From: Haemophilus haemolyticus
GTDB lineage: Bacteria; Pseudomonadota; Gammaproteobacteria; Enterobacterales; Pasteurellaceae
NCBI RefSeq assembly: GCF_001679045.1
Contig: NZ_LYCK01000003.1
Coordinates: forward strand, 1 to 36,783
Length of the DNA: 36,783 nt
Direction: 5' to 3'
In this document: positions 10,941 to 18,917 of the stretch, piece after piece
Position numbering within the stretch: position 1 is the stretch's first letter
How the letters are laid out: every line of letters starts with the position of its first letter
Notes under the pieces: generated by a model
Database searches by the model: none
What the model was told of the DNA's origin: nothing
What the model saw: the letters and a program-made list of their open reading frames with translations, nothing else
Made by a program: the position numbers and the translations under genes

Positions 10941-11202
10941 CTGTCATTAAGATATAAAAATTTAGTAATAAAGAAATGGTTAATAATTAGGGTAGTAAAA
11001 ATCCTACTTAAAACTTAACTTATCCAAGCTTTACATGTTAAAATGTTGCGCCTTGAATTTGCTGATTAAATTTTAAATGAGCGGATTTGCTAATATTCTA
11101 AGATATATTTTTTAATATAATATAATATAGCATTACGAATGATAATAAAATTTTAATGTGTAAAATATTATATATCGAAATTTAAATTTATGGTTAATAA
11201 AT

Positions 11203-12330
11203 ATGAGTGAGCTTTTAGAGAGTCAAGTAAAAGAAGCAAGATTAACAGTATCTACAGATGGATATTCAATGTCTATTGGTGAGCTAGTAAACTTGTATGA
11301 TGACAATGAACTAAATATACATCCAGAATTCCAAAGAATATATAGATGGAACGATTATCAAAAAAGTAAATTTATTGAATCAATTTTACTTGGCATCCCT
11401 CTTCCATCAATATTTGTCGCACAAAATTCAGAGGGTATTTGGGAGGTTGTAGATGGATTACAAAGATTATCCACAATTTTCCAATTCATGGGAAAGCTTA
11501 AGGATGAGAATGGAGAGTTATTGCCTTGCTTGAAATTATACTCAACAAAATATCTTACGGAATTAAAGGATATAAAATGGAAAAATGAAGATGGTTCGAA
11601 AGAGCTCACTAATGCCTTAAAATTAGATTTTAAAAGAGCAAGAATGGATATAAAAATCGTAGAAAGAATTTCTGATCCTGATACTAAGTTCGAATTATTT
11701 CAAAGGTTAAATACAGGTGGAAGCGAATTAAAACCACAAGAAATTAGAAATTGTGTACTGTTAATGATTAATAAAGATATCTTTAACGTTATTAAAGAAT
11801 GTTCTGAGAATAATAATTTTAGAGACACCTTACCAATTTCAGAAAGAAAAGAAAATGAGAGTTACTATTCAGAGTTAACTCTACGTTTCTTTGTACAAAG
11901 ACATTTTTGTTTAGATAATCCAGAATCTTATAATTACGCTAATGAATACCTAGATAATGAATTAATTAGATTATTCTCTAAAAGTAGTAATTTTGACGCA
12001 GATAAAGAGAAGGTGGTTTTTTGTAAGACATTTGAGTTATTAAGTCGGGCTTTAGGTGAGGATTGCTTCAAGAAATATCAACGTCCCGGTGATAAATATA
12101 AAGGCGGGGTGTCTCTACCTGTCTTTGAAGTTATTTCAACTGCAACATCTAGATTGGTAGAGAAAAGCTTGAATGATGACACTATTATTAATTTTATAAT
12201 AAATAAATCTAAAACCCTCCCTGAAATTCCTGAATTTATTGAATCGTTAAGAGCAAATAATACAAGACCAATAGAAAGAACAATTAATATGTTAAAATTA
12301 AGTGAGAGTTTCTCTAAAAATGAAAATTAG
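11203..12330 (+). CDS. DUF262 (GmrSD N-domain/ParB-like) protein
   Basis: This 375-residue protein belongs to the DUF262 family, related to the ParB/Srx fold and to the N-terminal part of the GmrSD type IV restriction enzymes, where it is thought to bind and hydrolyse nucleotide. Visible signatures are IHPEFQRIYRW (39-49), SILLGIPLPSIFV (60-72), VVDGLQRLST (82-91, the DGQQR-type motif with Leu for Gln) and FQRLNTGGSELKPQEIRN (166-183). I see no C-terminal DUF1524 HNH nuclease, so it probably does not cut DNA alone. The next gene, a HEPN protein, overlaps its 3' end, suggesting translational coupling and a two-part system. Codon use is more A/T-rich than in neighbouring housekeeping genes, which suggests transfer. 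Substrate and trigger are unknown. Confidence 0.82.
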   Translation: MSELLESQVKEARLTVSTDGYSMSIGELVNLYDDNELNIHPEFQRIYRWNDYQKSKFIESILLGIPLPSIFVAQNSEGIWEVVDGLQRLSTIFQFMGKLKDENGELLPCLKLYSTKYLTELKDIKWKNEDGSKELTNALKLDFKRARMDIKIVERISDPDTKFELFQRLNTGGSELKPQEIRNCVLLMINKDIFNVIKECSENNNFRDTLPISERKENESYYSELTLRFFVQRHFCLDNPESYNYANEYLDNELIRLFSKSSNFDADKEKVVFCKTFELLSRALGEDCFKKYQRPGDKYKGGVSLPVFEVISTATSRLVEKSLNDDTIINFIINKSKTLPEIPEFIESLRANNTRPIERTINMLKLSESFSKNEN

Positions 12331-12967
12331 AGATAAGTCGGAATGTATTGATTATATTGATCAAGATATTGCATGGAGAAAAAAAGAAATAACCACGCTA
12401 ATATTCTTGATTGAAAAGGCTAGAGGCCATGAGAAGATTATTCTGATGAAATCAGCATTGATATTATTTTATTCTCACTGGGAAGGGCATATAAAAAATT
12501 GCTCTATCGCGTATTTAAACTTTCTGAATAATCAAGGTTTAAGATATTGTAAACTTAAGGAGAATTTCTATTATCTTTCGCTCAGTGAAGAGTTTCGATG
12601 TGGTTTTTCAATTTCAAAAATACAACATCAAATTAAGTTATATCAGCATATGTCTGAAATATCTAATAAGACGTTTAAGGTTAAAGAAGGAAGTATCATC
12701 GATACGTCTTCTAATCTTAAGTATGATGTTCTTAACACAATTCTGTTGCAATTAGGGTTTGATTCAAGTGTATTTAATCAAAAAGAGAATTTTATTAATG
12801 AAATTCTCTTAGGTTATCGAAATGCAATTGCACATGGTGAGTTACGAGACTGCAAGAGCATTGAAAATGCATATCGTGAAGTAAAAGACACGCTACTACC
12901 TTTAATAGAAGCTTTCAGAACTCTTGTTTCTAATGCTGTTACATTGTCTTCTTATCTAATCAAATAA
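12320..12967 (+). CDS. HEPN-domain protein, MAE_28990/MAE_18760-like (putative RNase effector)
   Basis: This is a 215-residue, all-alpha-looking protein. Near its C terminus it has GYRNAIAHGE (residues 166-174), where Arg167 and His172 form the R-x4-H catalytic signature of HEPN ribonucleases. Near residues 51-60 it has YSHWEGHIKN, a segment typical of the MAE_28990/MAE_18760 HEPN group. I chose the ATG at 12320, which lies 8 nt before the stop codon of the DUF262 gene; an alternative GTG is at 12302. The overlap implies coupled translation. HEPN enzymes of toxin and defence systems usually cut cellular or invader RNA; that activity is inferred here. Its 3' end overlaps the convergent methyltransferase gene by 12 nt. 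Confidence 0.78.
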   Translation: MKIRDKSECIDYIDQDIAWRKKEITTLIFLIEKARGHEKIILMKSALILFYSHWEGHIKNCSIAYLNFLNNQGLRYCKLKENFYYLSLSEEFRCGFSISKIQHQIKLYQHMSEISNKTFKVKEGSIIDTSSNLKYDVLNTILLQLGFDSSVFNQKENFINEILLGYRNAIAHGELRDCKSIENAYREVKDTLLPLIEAFRTLVSNAVTLSSYLIK

Positions 12968-14215
12968 CGGGAGAGATTTAATCGCCCCAACTGTTAAGTG
13001 CCTTGCGCGTATCTGCTCGTTAAGAAATTGATTTATTTCGGGCTTGACGAGAATTTTTAATAATTTTTTACAACTTTGTAATGTTCGATCTTTAGGTATT
13101 ACTACAATCATGTGATTTTCCACAGCAATTGGTTGGCTTAAATTAATTAATGTAGCTGCCGCTCTAAATTTATCTGATGGGCTTGATGTTCTTTTAATCA
13201 ATATACAAGGTGGAGTAATAGTTTTTCCTTTAAATGCTCTAAACTCTGAGATGGCAGTAATAACCTCCCAAGTTTTGCAGTTTTTGGGATGAAAATACGG
13301 GTAAACCTCACCCTCTTGCTTGTCCCTATAAGCAACAAGCGGTCCTATGCACACATCATACTCCGCAGAAAGTTTTTTTCCTCTAAATTTAGGTTCTGAA
13401 ACCCATTCAATAGGACATGAATTTTTTAATTTTTTGCCCGAAAGAATAAATACATCCACATCCGCAGAGCTGGAGAACACTCCCCAAATTTTAGTTTTTC
13501 CTAGAAGCATCGTAGAGACAAATGCTCTGAAATGATTGAATCGCGGACCTGAACGCAATATATCTGGTAGAATAGCTACAATATTAGTGTTTTCTGGAAT
13601 TATTCTTAGATAATAGTCAAAAAAGATCGCAGCAGAATTTGTCTTTCCTTTTTTCCAATAATCGCGCTTTGGTGATTGAGTTATCACGAAAGGTGGATTC
13701 ATAAATAAGTGCGTTATATTTTTAACATCTAGTTTTGAAATGGTTAATGCGTCTCGTAATTCAATATTATTTAAATATGATATTGCCTCTTCAATACTGC
13801 AGTCTTTTTTTACTCCTCTATACAATGCTTCAAGTATAATTCTTAGTTTAGTAAGTTCAATAAAATCAGCTTGAATATCGAATCCCCTCAATACACAATT
13901 CCATTGCTTCAACGTATCAGATAATAAAAAACATACATCTAATTGACGAGAGCTTTCAATCAATAGGCTGCCTATGCCACAGTTTGGGTCAAGTACAACG
14001 GATTCAGTAGTAATCGTAGATTCGAATTGTGTAATGGCTTCAGTAGCTAGAGACTGTTCCGTAAAAAAAGCCCCTGTATTTTTGAGATGCACATTTGGTA
14101 ATATTGTTCTAATATTGTTGTTGGTTGCCTTAGTATTGTATTGTTCAAATAATATTTTTATGTTGCAATTATTGTTTTCAATAGCTTCTTTAAGTGCTTT
14201 AATATAGGTTTTCAT
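12956..14215 (-). CDS. N6-adenine DNA methyltransferase, apparently solitary
   Basis: This 419-residue protein is a class I SAM-dependent DNA methyltransferase. Visible motifs are TGAFFT (47-52, motif X-like), VLDPNCGIGS (74-83, motif I, SAM binding), GFDIQ (111-115, acidic motif II) and MNPPF (172-176, the NPPF/Y catalytic motif IV of adenine-N6 enzymes). The order X-I-IV and a C-terminal tail ending RARHLTVGAIKSLPLFD resemble gamma-type (TaqI/Eco57I-like) enzymes with a short recognition part. I find no restriction endonuclease in the window. It converges on the DUF262-HEPN pair with a 12-nt overlap. No good RBS precedes the ATG at 14215. It could protect self DNA for that pair, or be an orphan methylase. 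Confidence 0.82.
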   Translation of the reverse strand: MKTYIKALKEAIENNNCNIKILFEQYNTKATNNNIRTILPNVHLKNTGAFFTEQSLATEAITQFESTITTESVVLDPNCGIGSLLIESSRQLDVCFLLSDTLKQWNCVLRGFDIQADFIELTKLRIILEALYRGVKKDCSIEEAISYLNNIELRDALTISKLDVKNITHLFMNPPFVITQSPKRDYWKKGKTNSAAIFFDYYLRIIPENTNIVAILPDILRSGPRFNHFRAFVSTMLLGKTKIWGVFSSSADVDVFILSGKKLKNSCPIEWVSEPKFRGKKLSAEYDVCIGPLVAYRDKQEGEVYPYFHPKNCKTWEVITAISEFRAFKGKTITPPCILIKRTSSPSDKFRAAATLINLSQPIAVENHMIVVIPKDRTLQSCKKLLKILVKPEINQFLNEQIRARHLTVGAIKSLPLFD

Positions 14216-14295
14216 ATAACTAATTGGGGAAGTACTTTTTTGTTACTATACAAGATTTTTAATCTTTGGTCTGCTGTATTTTAAACCCCACGATA

Positions 14296-14329
14296 GCGCG
14301 CGTCTCCCTACGCGTAGGGAGACGCGCGC
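14296..14329 (+). repeat. Perfect 34-bp GC-rich palindrome, REP/BIME-like
   Basis: GCGCGCGTCTCCCTACG (14296-14312) is followed immediately by its exact reverse complement (14313-14329). The centre TACGCGTA places CTAC and GTAG tetranucleotides back to back. Outside them each half carries a degenerate ACGnnnGCGCGCGT unit (left 14290-14303; right, in reverse, about 14322-14335). Two head-to-head copies of a GTAG-plus-hairpin unit are the hallmark of REP doublets (BIMEs). The element lies 142 nt upstream of a REP-associated transposase gene and in very AT-rich surroundings. A strong cruciform or terminator effect is also possible. Confidence 0.75.
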
Positions 14330-14470
14330 CAGCGTTATTCCGGCAGTATAGAATGTGCTATCTCTATTTATAGAAATTAATTTTGTTTTGCGATCTGAGT
14401 TCCAAGATGAGTGTTTTATTGTTGAATTTATATTTTCTGCTAATTATGTTGTCTACTTTTGAGGTGTGTG

Positions 14471-15021
14471 ATGAGTAGAAAATATAAATTTAATAATAAA
14501 GAAGGAATCTATTTTGTTAGTTTTGCAACCGTATATTGGATTGATGTTTTTATTCGAGAATCCTATTTTGAACTGATGATTCAAGCGTTATCATTCTTTC
14601 GAAAAGAGCGTGGAATGCTGATTTATGGATATTGCATAATGCCTAGCCATGTTCATTTATTATTTCAAGCTAAAAAAGAGAATCCATCGACGCTGATAAG
14701 AGATTTAAAAAATTTACAGCAACGAATCTGGTGAATTTAATTCGTGATAATCAACAAGAAAGCCATAAAGAATGGTTGTTGTGGATGTTCAAAAGGGCAG
14801 GAACAAAAAACTCCAATGTCACTCACTATCAATTCTGGCAACACCACAATCAACCCATCGAAATTCATTCCGATAAATTTTTCAACGAAAAGCTAGAGTA
14901 CATTCATCAAAATCTGATGGTGAGCGGATTTGTGTCTGAGCCGCAGGATTGGAAATATAGCAGTGCGAAAAATTATTGGCAAGCGGTTAATCCTGTTTTA
15001 GACATTGATGTTCTTAGCTAA
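14471..15021 (+). pseudogene. REP-associated tyrosine transposase (RAYT, Y1/HUH family), one frameshift
   Basis: The first frame (14471-14733) begins MSRKYKFNN and carries the HUH motif in MPSHVHLLF. The second (from about 14716 to 15021) reads TATNLVNLIRDN and later EYIHQNLMVSGF, the region that holds the catalytic Tyr in this family, then EPQDWKYSSAKNYW. Adding one A to the A6 run at 14707-14712 joins them as RDLKKFTATNLVN, giving about 184 residues, a normal RAYT length. Y1 enzymes nick single-stranded DNA at REP hairpins, and a matching palindrome lies just upstream. The frameshift is either decay, a base-calling slip, or a -1 recoding site (A AAA AAT). Confidence 0.85.
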
Positions 15022-15060
15022 AAGCGCGGTGAAAAATCCAAACGTTTTTTCACCGCACTT
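15021..15060. terminator. Uptake-word hairpin after the transposase gene
   Basis: AAAGCGCGGTGAAAAA (15021-15036) pairs, with one mismatch, with TTTTTTCACCGCACTT (15045-15060). The right arm contains a perfect uptake word (15052-15060); the left has GCGCGGT. It marks the right end of the stretch without uptake words. Confidence 0.75.
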
Positions 15061-15080
15061 TGATCCCCCCAAAAAAACCA

Positions 15081-15379
15081 GACACCTAATTTGAGGTGCA
15101 GATTATGTCCTACTCTTATGAATTTCGTTTGAAAATTGTCAAACTCGTCACCGAACAGGATTATGGTATCCGTGAGGTGGCTAAAATTCATAAAATTTCC
15201 CACGCTCTCGTCATTTATTGGCTAAAAGCATTTCGGCAAAGAGGGGGGATGGCGTGAAATCTCCTTATACAACCCTTCAAACATCGAAAATAGTGAAGCC
15301 AAATATGAAAAAGAAAGAAATTGAAATCCTAAAAACAATAGACTTTTCTAATTCCACCACACTTTATTTTTCCAAATAA
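15081..15379 (+). mobile_element. Remnant of an IS3-family element: broken OrfA helix-turn-helix transposase
   Basis: An ATG at 15105 opens a 50-codon frame beginning MSYSYEFRLKIVKLVTEQDY, a helix-turn-helix like the N terminus of IS3/IS150-group OrfA, stopping at 15257. Just upstream, CACCT/AGGTG (15083-15098) form a short inverted repeat of the kind seen near IS3 ends. The frame breaks at a G6 run (15243-15248). Dropping one G gives EISLYNPSNIENSEAKYEKE. A second shift gives KKKEIEILKTIDF, like the OrfA leucine-zipper end, stopping at 15379. No OrfB or right end follows, so this is a dead fragment. The rest of the gap to psiE is AT-rich. Confidence 0.7.
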
Positions 15380-15444
15380 CTTTGACCAACTTTACAATCT
15401 TGCATTAGAATACGAGCCTTTAATTTTTGCTGTAAGGAATAGAA

Positions 15445-15864
15445 ATGGAAGAATATCCAGAATTAGAAAAATTGCCACGAATTATTACTGGTGTATTGAA
15501 AATCGTGCTTTGCACGGCATTGATTGCGTTGGCGATTGTACTCATCATTGCCCTTGGAAAAATCACTTATACTTTAGCGATGATGGTGCTTAATACTTCT
15601 ACCGTTGTGCCTTATGATGTAGCTGAACAAGCAGTGATGTTTTTCTTATATTTCGGGTTTATTGGCTTGATTGTGCAGTATTTTAAAAGCGGCTATCACT
15701 TCCCTTTGCGCTATTTTATTTATGCAGGGATCACCGCGATGTTGCGTTTAATCATTGTTAATCATGAAAGCTCGGTGGATACCATCTTATTTGCAGGCGC
15801 AATTTTGATTATGGTGATCGCACTCTGTTTGGTGTTATATTCTAATAAACTGAAAAATATATAG
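15445..15864 (+). CDS. psiE: PsiE-family membrane protein (phosphate-starvation-inducible homologue)
   Basis: This 139-residue inner-membrane protein has four hydrophobic segments near residues 17-40, 62-80, 85-105 and 112-132. The central LIVQYFKSGYHFPLRYFIY stretch (about 75-95) is the family signature. In E. coli, psiE is induced by phosphate starvation and repressed by cAMP-CRP; its biochemical role is not known. AAGGA precedes the ATG by about 7 nt. I see no obvious Pho box in the short upstream region, which is partly IS debris, so regulation may have been altered by the insertion. It converges on hemY with a shared terminator. Confidence 0.85.
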   Translation: MEEYPELEKLPRIITGVLKIVLCTALIALAIVLIIALGKITYTLAMMVLNTSTVVPYDVAEQAVMFFLYFGFIGLIVQYFKSGYHFPLRYFIYAGITAMLRLIIVNHESSVDTILFAGAILIMVIALCLVLYSNKLKNI

Positions 15865-15884
15865 TTTTAGATTCAAAGCAACAA

Positions 15885-15920
15885 AAAACGCACTTCACTT
15901 GAAGTGCGTTTTGTCTTTTT
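15885..15920. terminator. Bidirectional terminator between psiE and hemY
   Basis: AAAACGCACTTC (15885-15896), loop ACTT, GAAGTGCGTTTT (15901-15912) is a perfect 12-bp stem with A and T flanks on the two sides, suitable for both converging genes. It resembles an uptake word but reads AAGTGCGTT. Confidence 0.88.
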
Positions 15921-15927
15921 AGTTGAG

Positions 15928-17214
15928 CTATTCAGATTTGCTTTCTAAAAGTGCGGTTGAATTTTCTTCTGTTTTTTCTTCCGCACTTTCTAGAGCAACA
16001 TCTTGAATTGCCATCACTGATTTCAAACTCTCTTGGCGAACTTGCTCAGCTAATGCTTTATCACCCGCTTGTTCAAATACATAAGATGCCATCATCAAAT
16101 CATTTGGCTCTAACTGTTCAGGACAAGCCATCACGTTTTTGAATACGTCTGCTGCTTTAGAAAATTCATTGTTACGAACATATAAATAACCCAAAGCACG
16201 ATTGATACAGCATTTTTGTTTCTCATCTGCACGTTTTGCACGTTTTTCGATTAGCTTGAGAAGTTTACTGTTATCTTCTGGTTGTAAACGTGTAATTTGA
16301 GAACAAAGTTCTTTGCTAATGCTAGTGTTATCACCAATTTTCTTCAATACTTCAACAGTAAATTCTGATGCTGACTCATGATCATTACAATCAATTAAAC
16401 GCTGAATTAAACCCACTTTGAGATCAATATTATTACGACGACTACGAGACTGAGCATCCCACCATTCAAGTAAACCATCTACGCCTTCTTCATTCATTTT
16501 CTCATCGAGCAAACCATTTTCTGTTTGAGAACGAAGATCTTTGAACTCTTCAGCACTAAATAAACCGCTATTTTCAACCCCGTCTAGAATCTTATCGAGG
16601 GCTTGATAAGCCTTAGAACGAAGATAAATTTCTACCGCCAGTTTTAACACTTCTTTATTGCGACCAGCCATTTCTAGCAAGCTATCCACAGAACTGCGCG
16701 CTGCCGGCAATTTGTTTTGTTGCAATAAAATACGCGTGCGGGCAATTTCCACCAGCAAATTATCTGAGCCAGCTAATTCAGTGGCTTCAATTAAATAGCG
16801 ATTTGCACTAAATTCATCACCACGTTGTTGTGCTGCTTCAGCTGCTTTAATGAGGTTTAACACAGGCTCAGCAGAATGTTTGGCATTCTTACCAATCAAT
16901 TTTTCTGCTTTGGCGTAATCCCCTTCATTCATCTTCATTAAACCTTCAAGGGTTTGTTTCTGCGCTCTTACACGTTTACGGCTAGAAAACCAATTATAAG
17001 AACCGCGACTTAAACGTAGAAAACGCGTTACAATCCATTCCAAACCATAAATAATCGCTAAAGCAATCACGAAGAAAATTACTAATGTCGTAATCGACAT
17101 TTCAACGATATTATTTGTTGTTTCAATACGAACATAGCCTTGCTGACCAGAAAGATAAGGCCCTGCAATCAACCCAGCAAGCAATGCTAGCATTAAAAAA
17201 AGCACTCTAAACAT
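15928..17214 (-). CDS. hemY: HemY-type inner-membrane TPR protein
   Basis: The 428-residue protein has two N-terminal membrane segments (about 3-23 and 41-62) followed by a helical, TPR-like domain rich in Ala, Leu and Glu, as in enterobacterial HemY. E. coli HemY was named for the heme gene cluster and is not the oxygen-dependent protoporphyrinogen oxidase of the same name; a scaffold role in heme metabolism has been proposed. It follows hemX with a 9-nt gap on the same strand, so the two form an operon. An uptake word lies at 15949-15957 near the 3' end. Confidence 0.9.
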   Translation of the reverse strand: MFRVLFLMLALLAGLIAGPYLSGQQGYVRIETTNNIVEMSITTLVIFFVIALAIIYGLEWIVTRFLRLSRGSYNWFSSRKRVRAQKQTLEGLMKMNEGDYAKAEKLIGKNAKHSAEPVLNLIKAAEAAQQRGDEFSANRYLIEATELAGSDNLLVEIARTRILLQQNKLPAARSSVDSLLEMAGRNKEVLKLAVEIYLRSKAYQALDKILDGVENSGLFSAEEFKDLRSQTENGLLDEKMNEEGVDGLLEWWDAQSRSRRNNIDLKVGLIQRLIDCNDHESASEFTVEVLKKIGDNTSISKELCSQITRLQPEDNSKLLKLIEKRAKRADEKQKCCINRALGYLYVRNNEFSKAADVFKNVMACPEQLEPNDLMMASYVFEQAGDKALAEQVRQESLKSVMAIQDVALESAEEKTEENSTALLESKSE

Positions 17215-17223
17215 AGGCTATCC

Positions 17224-18471
17224 TTATTTTTGTGGCTCAGCTTTTGCCGGTTGAGATTCTTGTTTTTCTGGTGCTGATGCTTCTGTTGCTGCACCTTCAG
17301 CTTTAGGCATAGTTTCAATGCCTTTATCCGCTTCAATTTCTACCTTTTGAACATCTAACGGCGCACGATTGAGATATTTATCAAGCAAGGTCAAACTTTT
17401 TAATTGCTCTGGCACATCGACATAAATAGAAGAATCAGCCAGCTCATCTACTGATTTTAAGAAATTTTGCGTCACTTCTGCATTCGTATCAAAATAGCTA
17501 CGAACCCAAGAAGCAACCGCATCTAAAGATTGTTTATAAAGTTCATCTTGCTGGCGTGGCACGGCCATAATAGCAAGTTGTAAACGTAAACGGATGTTCT
17601 CACGAAGATAAATATCTTGGTTTGGTGCAAGCAATTCTTTTTTATCCGCAGTTTGTTTTGACGAAATACGAATGAAGTGATTTAGGAAAGAAGTTGCGCT
17701 CTTTTCCACATTTTGCTGCCAATCTGCAATATCATCAGATAATTTACCGCTCTTTTCTGGCGCTTCATCAAAATTCACATTCAACGCTTGTAACTCATCC
17801 ACAGTATTGGCAAGCAGTGAAAGTCTTTGCATTACTGCATTTTGGTCTACGCTTGAAAGTGAAAGAAGTTGTTTTAAATCTTGGTTGATTGCAGTACGAA
17901 TCGCATTTGCTTGTGAATTGTTTACCTTAACGAGAGTTTCATCAGCCAATTTTAATAAAGAAATAGCTGTATCAACATCGTTATCTAAAACAAGTTTACG
18001 TAAGGCGTTATTTAACAAGAAATCTGCTTCAGAAAATAACCAGTCACTCGGTTGTTGTGCACCAGCCAGTTGACTAACTTGTTTTACTTGAGCTTGTAAC
18101 GTAGCAATTTCGCTTGTTTTGCCTGCAACTAATTGCTCAAGTTGCTCGACTTTATCTTGTGCGGTTTTTAAGCCTTGTTCTAATTGTGTAACCTGTCCAC
18201 TATTATCAGACACTGGGGCAGAAACAGCTACACCACTTTGGCTTTCAAGTGCGGTTAATTTTTGATGAATTTCAGCTACTTGTTGCTGACCAAAATAATA
18301 ACCAGCCCCACCCACACCTAGCGCAATGAGAATCGCCAATAAACTCAATGCTGTGCCCGTTTTTTTCACAATAGTTTGTGGAACAGGCTGCATCGTTTCA
18401 GTTTTTTCAACCACCGTTTCCGGCGTATCACCAACTTGTTCAGTGATGTCGTTAGATTGATCTTTTGCCAT
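17224..18471 (-). CDS. hemX: HemX-type membrane protein (uroporphyrinogen methyltransferase-like in name only)
   Basis: This 415-residue single-pass inner-membrane protein has an acidic cytosolic tail (1-35), a membrane helix at about 41-60 (ALSLLAILIALGVGGAGYYF), a coiled-coil-like region at about 62-130, and a large helical domain. This is the HemX layout. Older annotations call it uroporphyrin-III C-methyltransferase, but no SAM-binding methylase motif is visible. The C terminus is rich in Glu, Pro, Ala and Lys. In E. coli it follows hemC-hemD; here hemX is first in its operon, with cyaA diverging across a 446-bp gap. Its function is unresolved. Confidence 0.88.
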   Translation of the reverse strand: MAKDQSNDITEQVGDTPETVVEKTETMQPVPQTIVKKTGTALSLLAILIALGVGGAGYYFGQQQVAEIHQKLTALESQSGVAVSAPVSDNSGQVTQLEQGLKTAQDKVEQLEQLVAGKTSEIATLQAQVKQVSQLAGAQQPSDWLFSEADFLLNNALRKLVLDNDVDTAISLLKLADETLVKVNNSQANAIRTAINQDLKQLLSLSSVDQNAVMQRLSLLANTVDELQALNVNFDEAPEKSGKLSDDIADWQQNVEKSATSFLNHFIRISSKQTADKKELLAPNQDIYLRENIRLRLQLAIMAVPRQQDELYKQSLDAVASWVRSYFDTNAEVTQNFLKSVDELADSSIYVDVPEQLKSLTLLDKYLNRAPLDVQKVEIEADKGIETMPKAEGAATEASAPEKQESQPAKAEPQK

Positions 18472-18831
18472 ATCAATTCCTTAATAAGTCAGATTGAGTA
18501 AGGTATTCAATAAATTCAAATTATTGCCCTTTAGGAAAATCACAATATTTTTCCCTTAGGCTTATTTTTAAAATCTGTAATGCGTTCGCTTTGACAAGAA
18601 AAATACGGAGCGGTTCTTCCACCAACTGTAAAGAAATGTAAATCTTTACATTAGTGAAATTAAGTAATTTACGCAATGAAATTGAGGGTTATCCTATCAC
18701 TCTTAGGTTAAAAAGTCATTTTGATTGTTGATATAAGAAACACCTCAGATATGAGAAATTGAATTAAAAATAAGATTTTTAGTCATTTATTTTGATTTCT
18801 GATGATTTAAAGTCTCTGATTCTTCAAAAAC

Positions 18832-18865
18832 TGTGATTTGCATCACAATTTTTTGCATTTATACT
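18832..18865 (+). promoter_or_regulatory. CRP (cAMP receptor) site overlapping the cyaA promoter
   Basis: TGTGATTTGCATCACA (18832-18847) is a perfect TGTGA-N6-TCACA CRP core. A good -10, TATACT (18860-18865), lies 17 nt after TTTGCA (18837-18842), a 4/6 match to -35 that sits inside the CRP site. CRP-cAMP bound here would block RNA polymerase, so negative feedback on adenylate cyclase is likely. The rest of the 18472-18917 gap is AT-rich, must hold the hemX promoter, and shows no gene. Confidence 0.85.
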
Positions 18866-18917
18866 CCCTAAGTGGTAAATTGTTCGCCAATTTTTGTTGT
18901 TCTGGTAGGGACACCGC

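Noticed and set aside
11131..11160. Fur-like sequence (GAATGATAATAAAAT) before the DUF262 gene
   Set aside because: It matches only part of the Fur consensus and lies in a highly AT-rich region where such matches occur by chance.
13347..13535. Small plus-strand ORFs opposite the methylase (also 13974-14207)
   Set aside because: They are antisense shadows of a gene with clear motifs and have no RBS or recognisable product.
14296..14329. Palindrome as an ordinary rho-independent terminator for the methylase or transposase
   Set aside because: It lies upstream of both genes rather than after either, and has no T run on either side.
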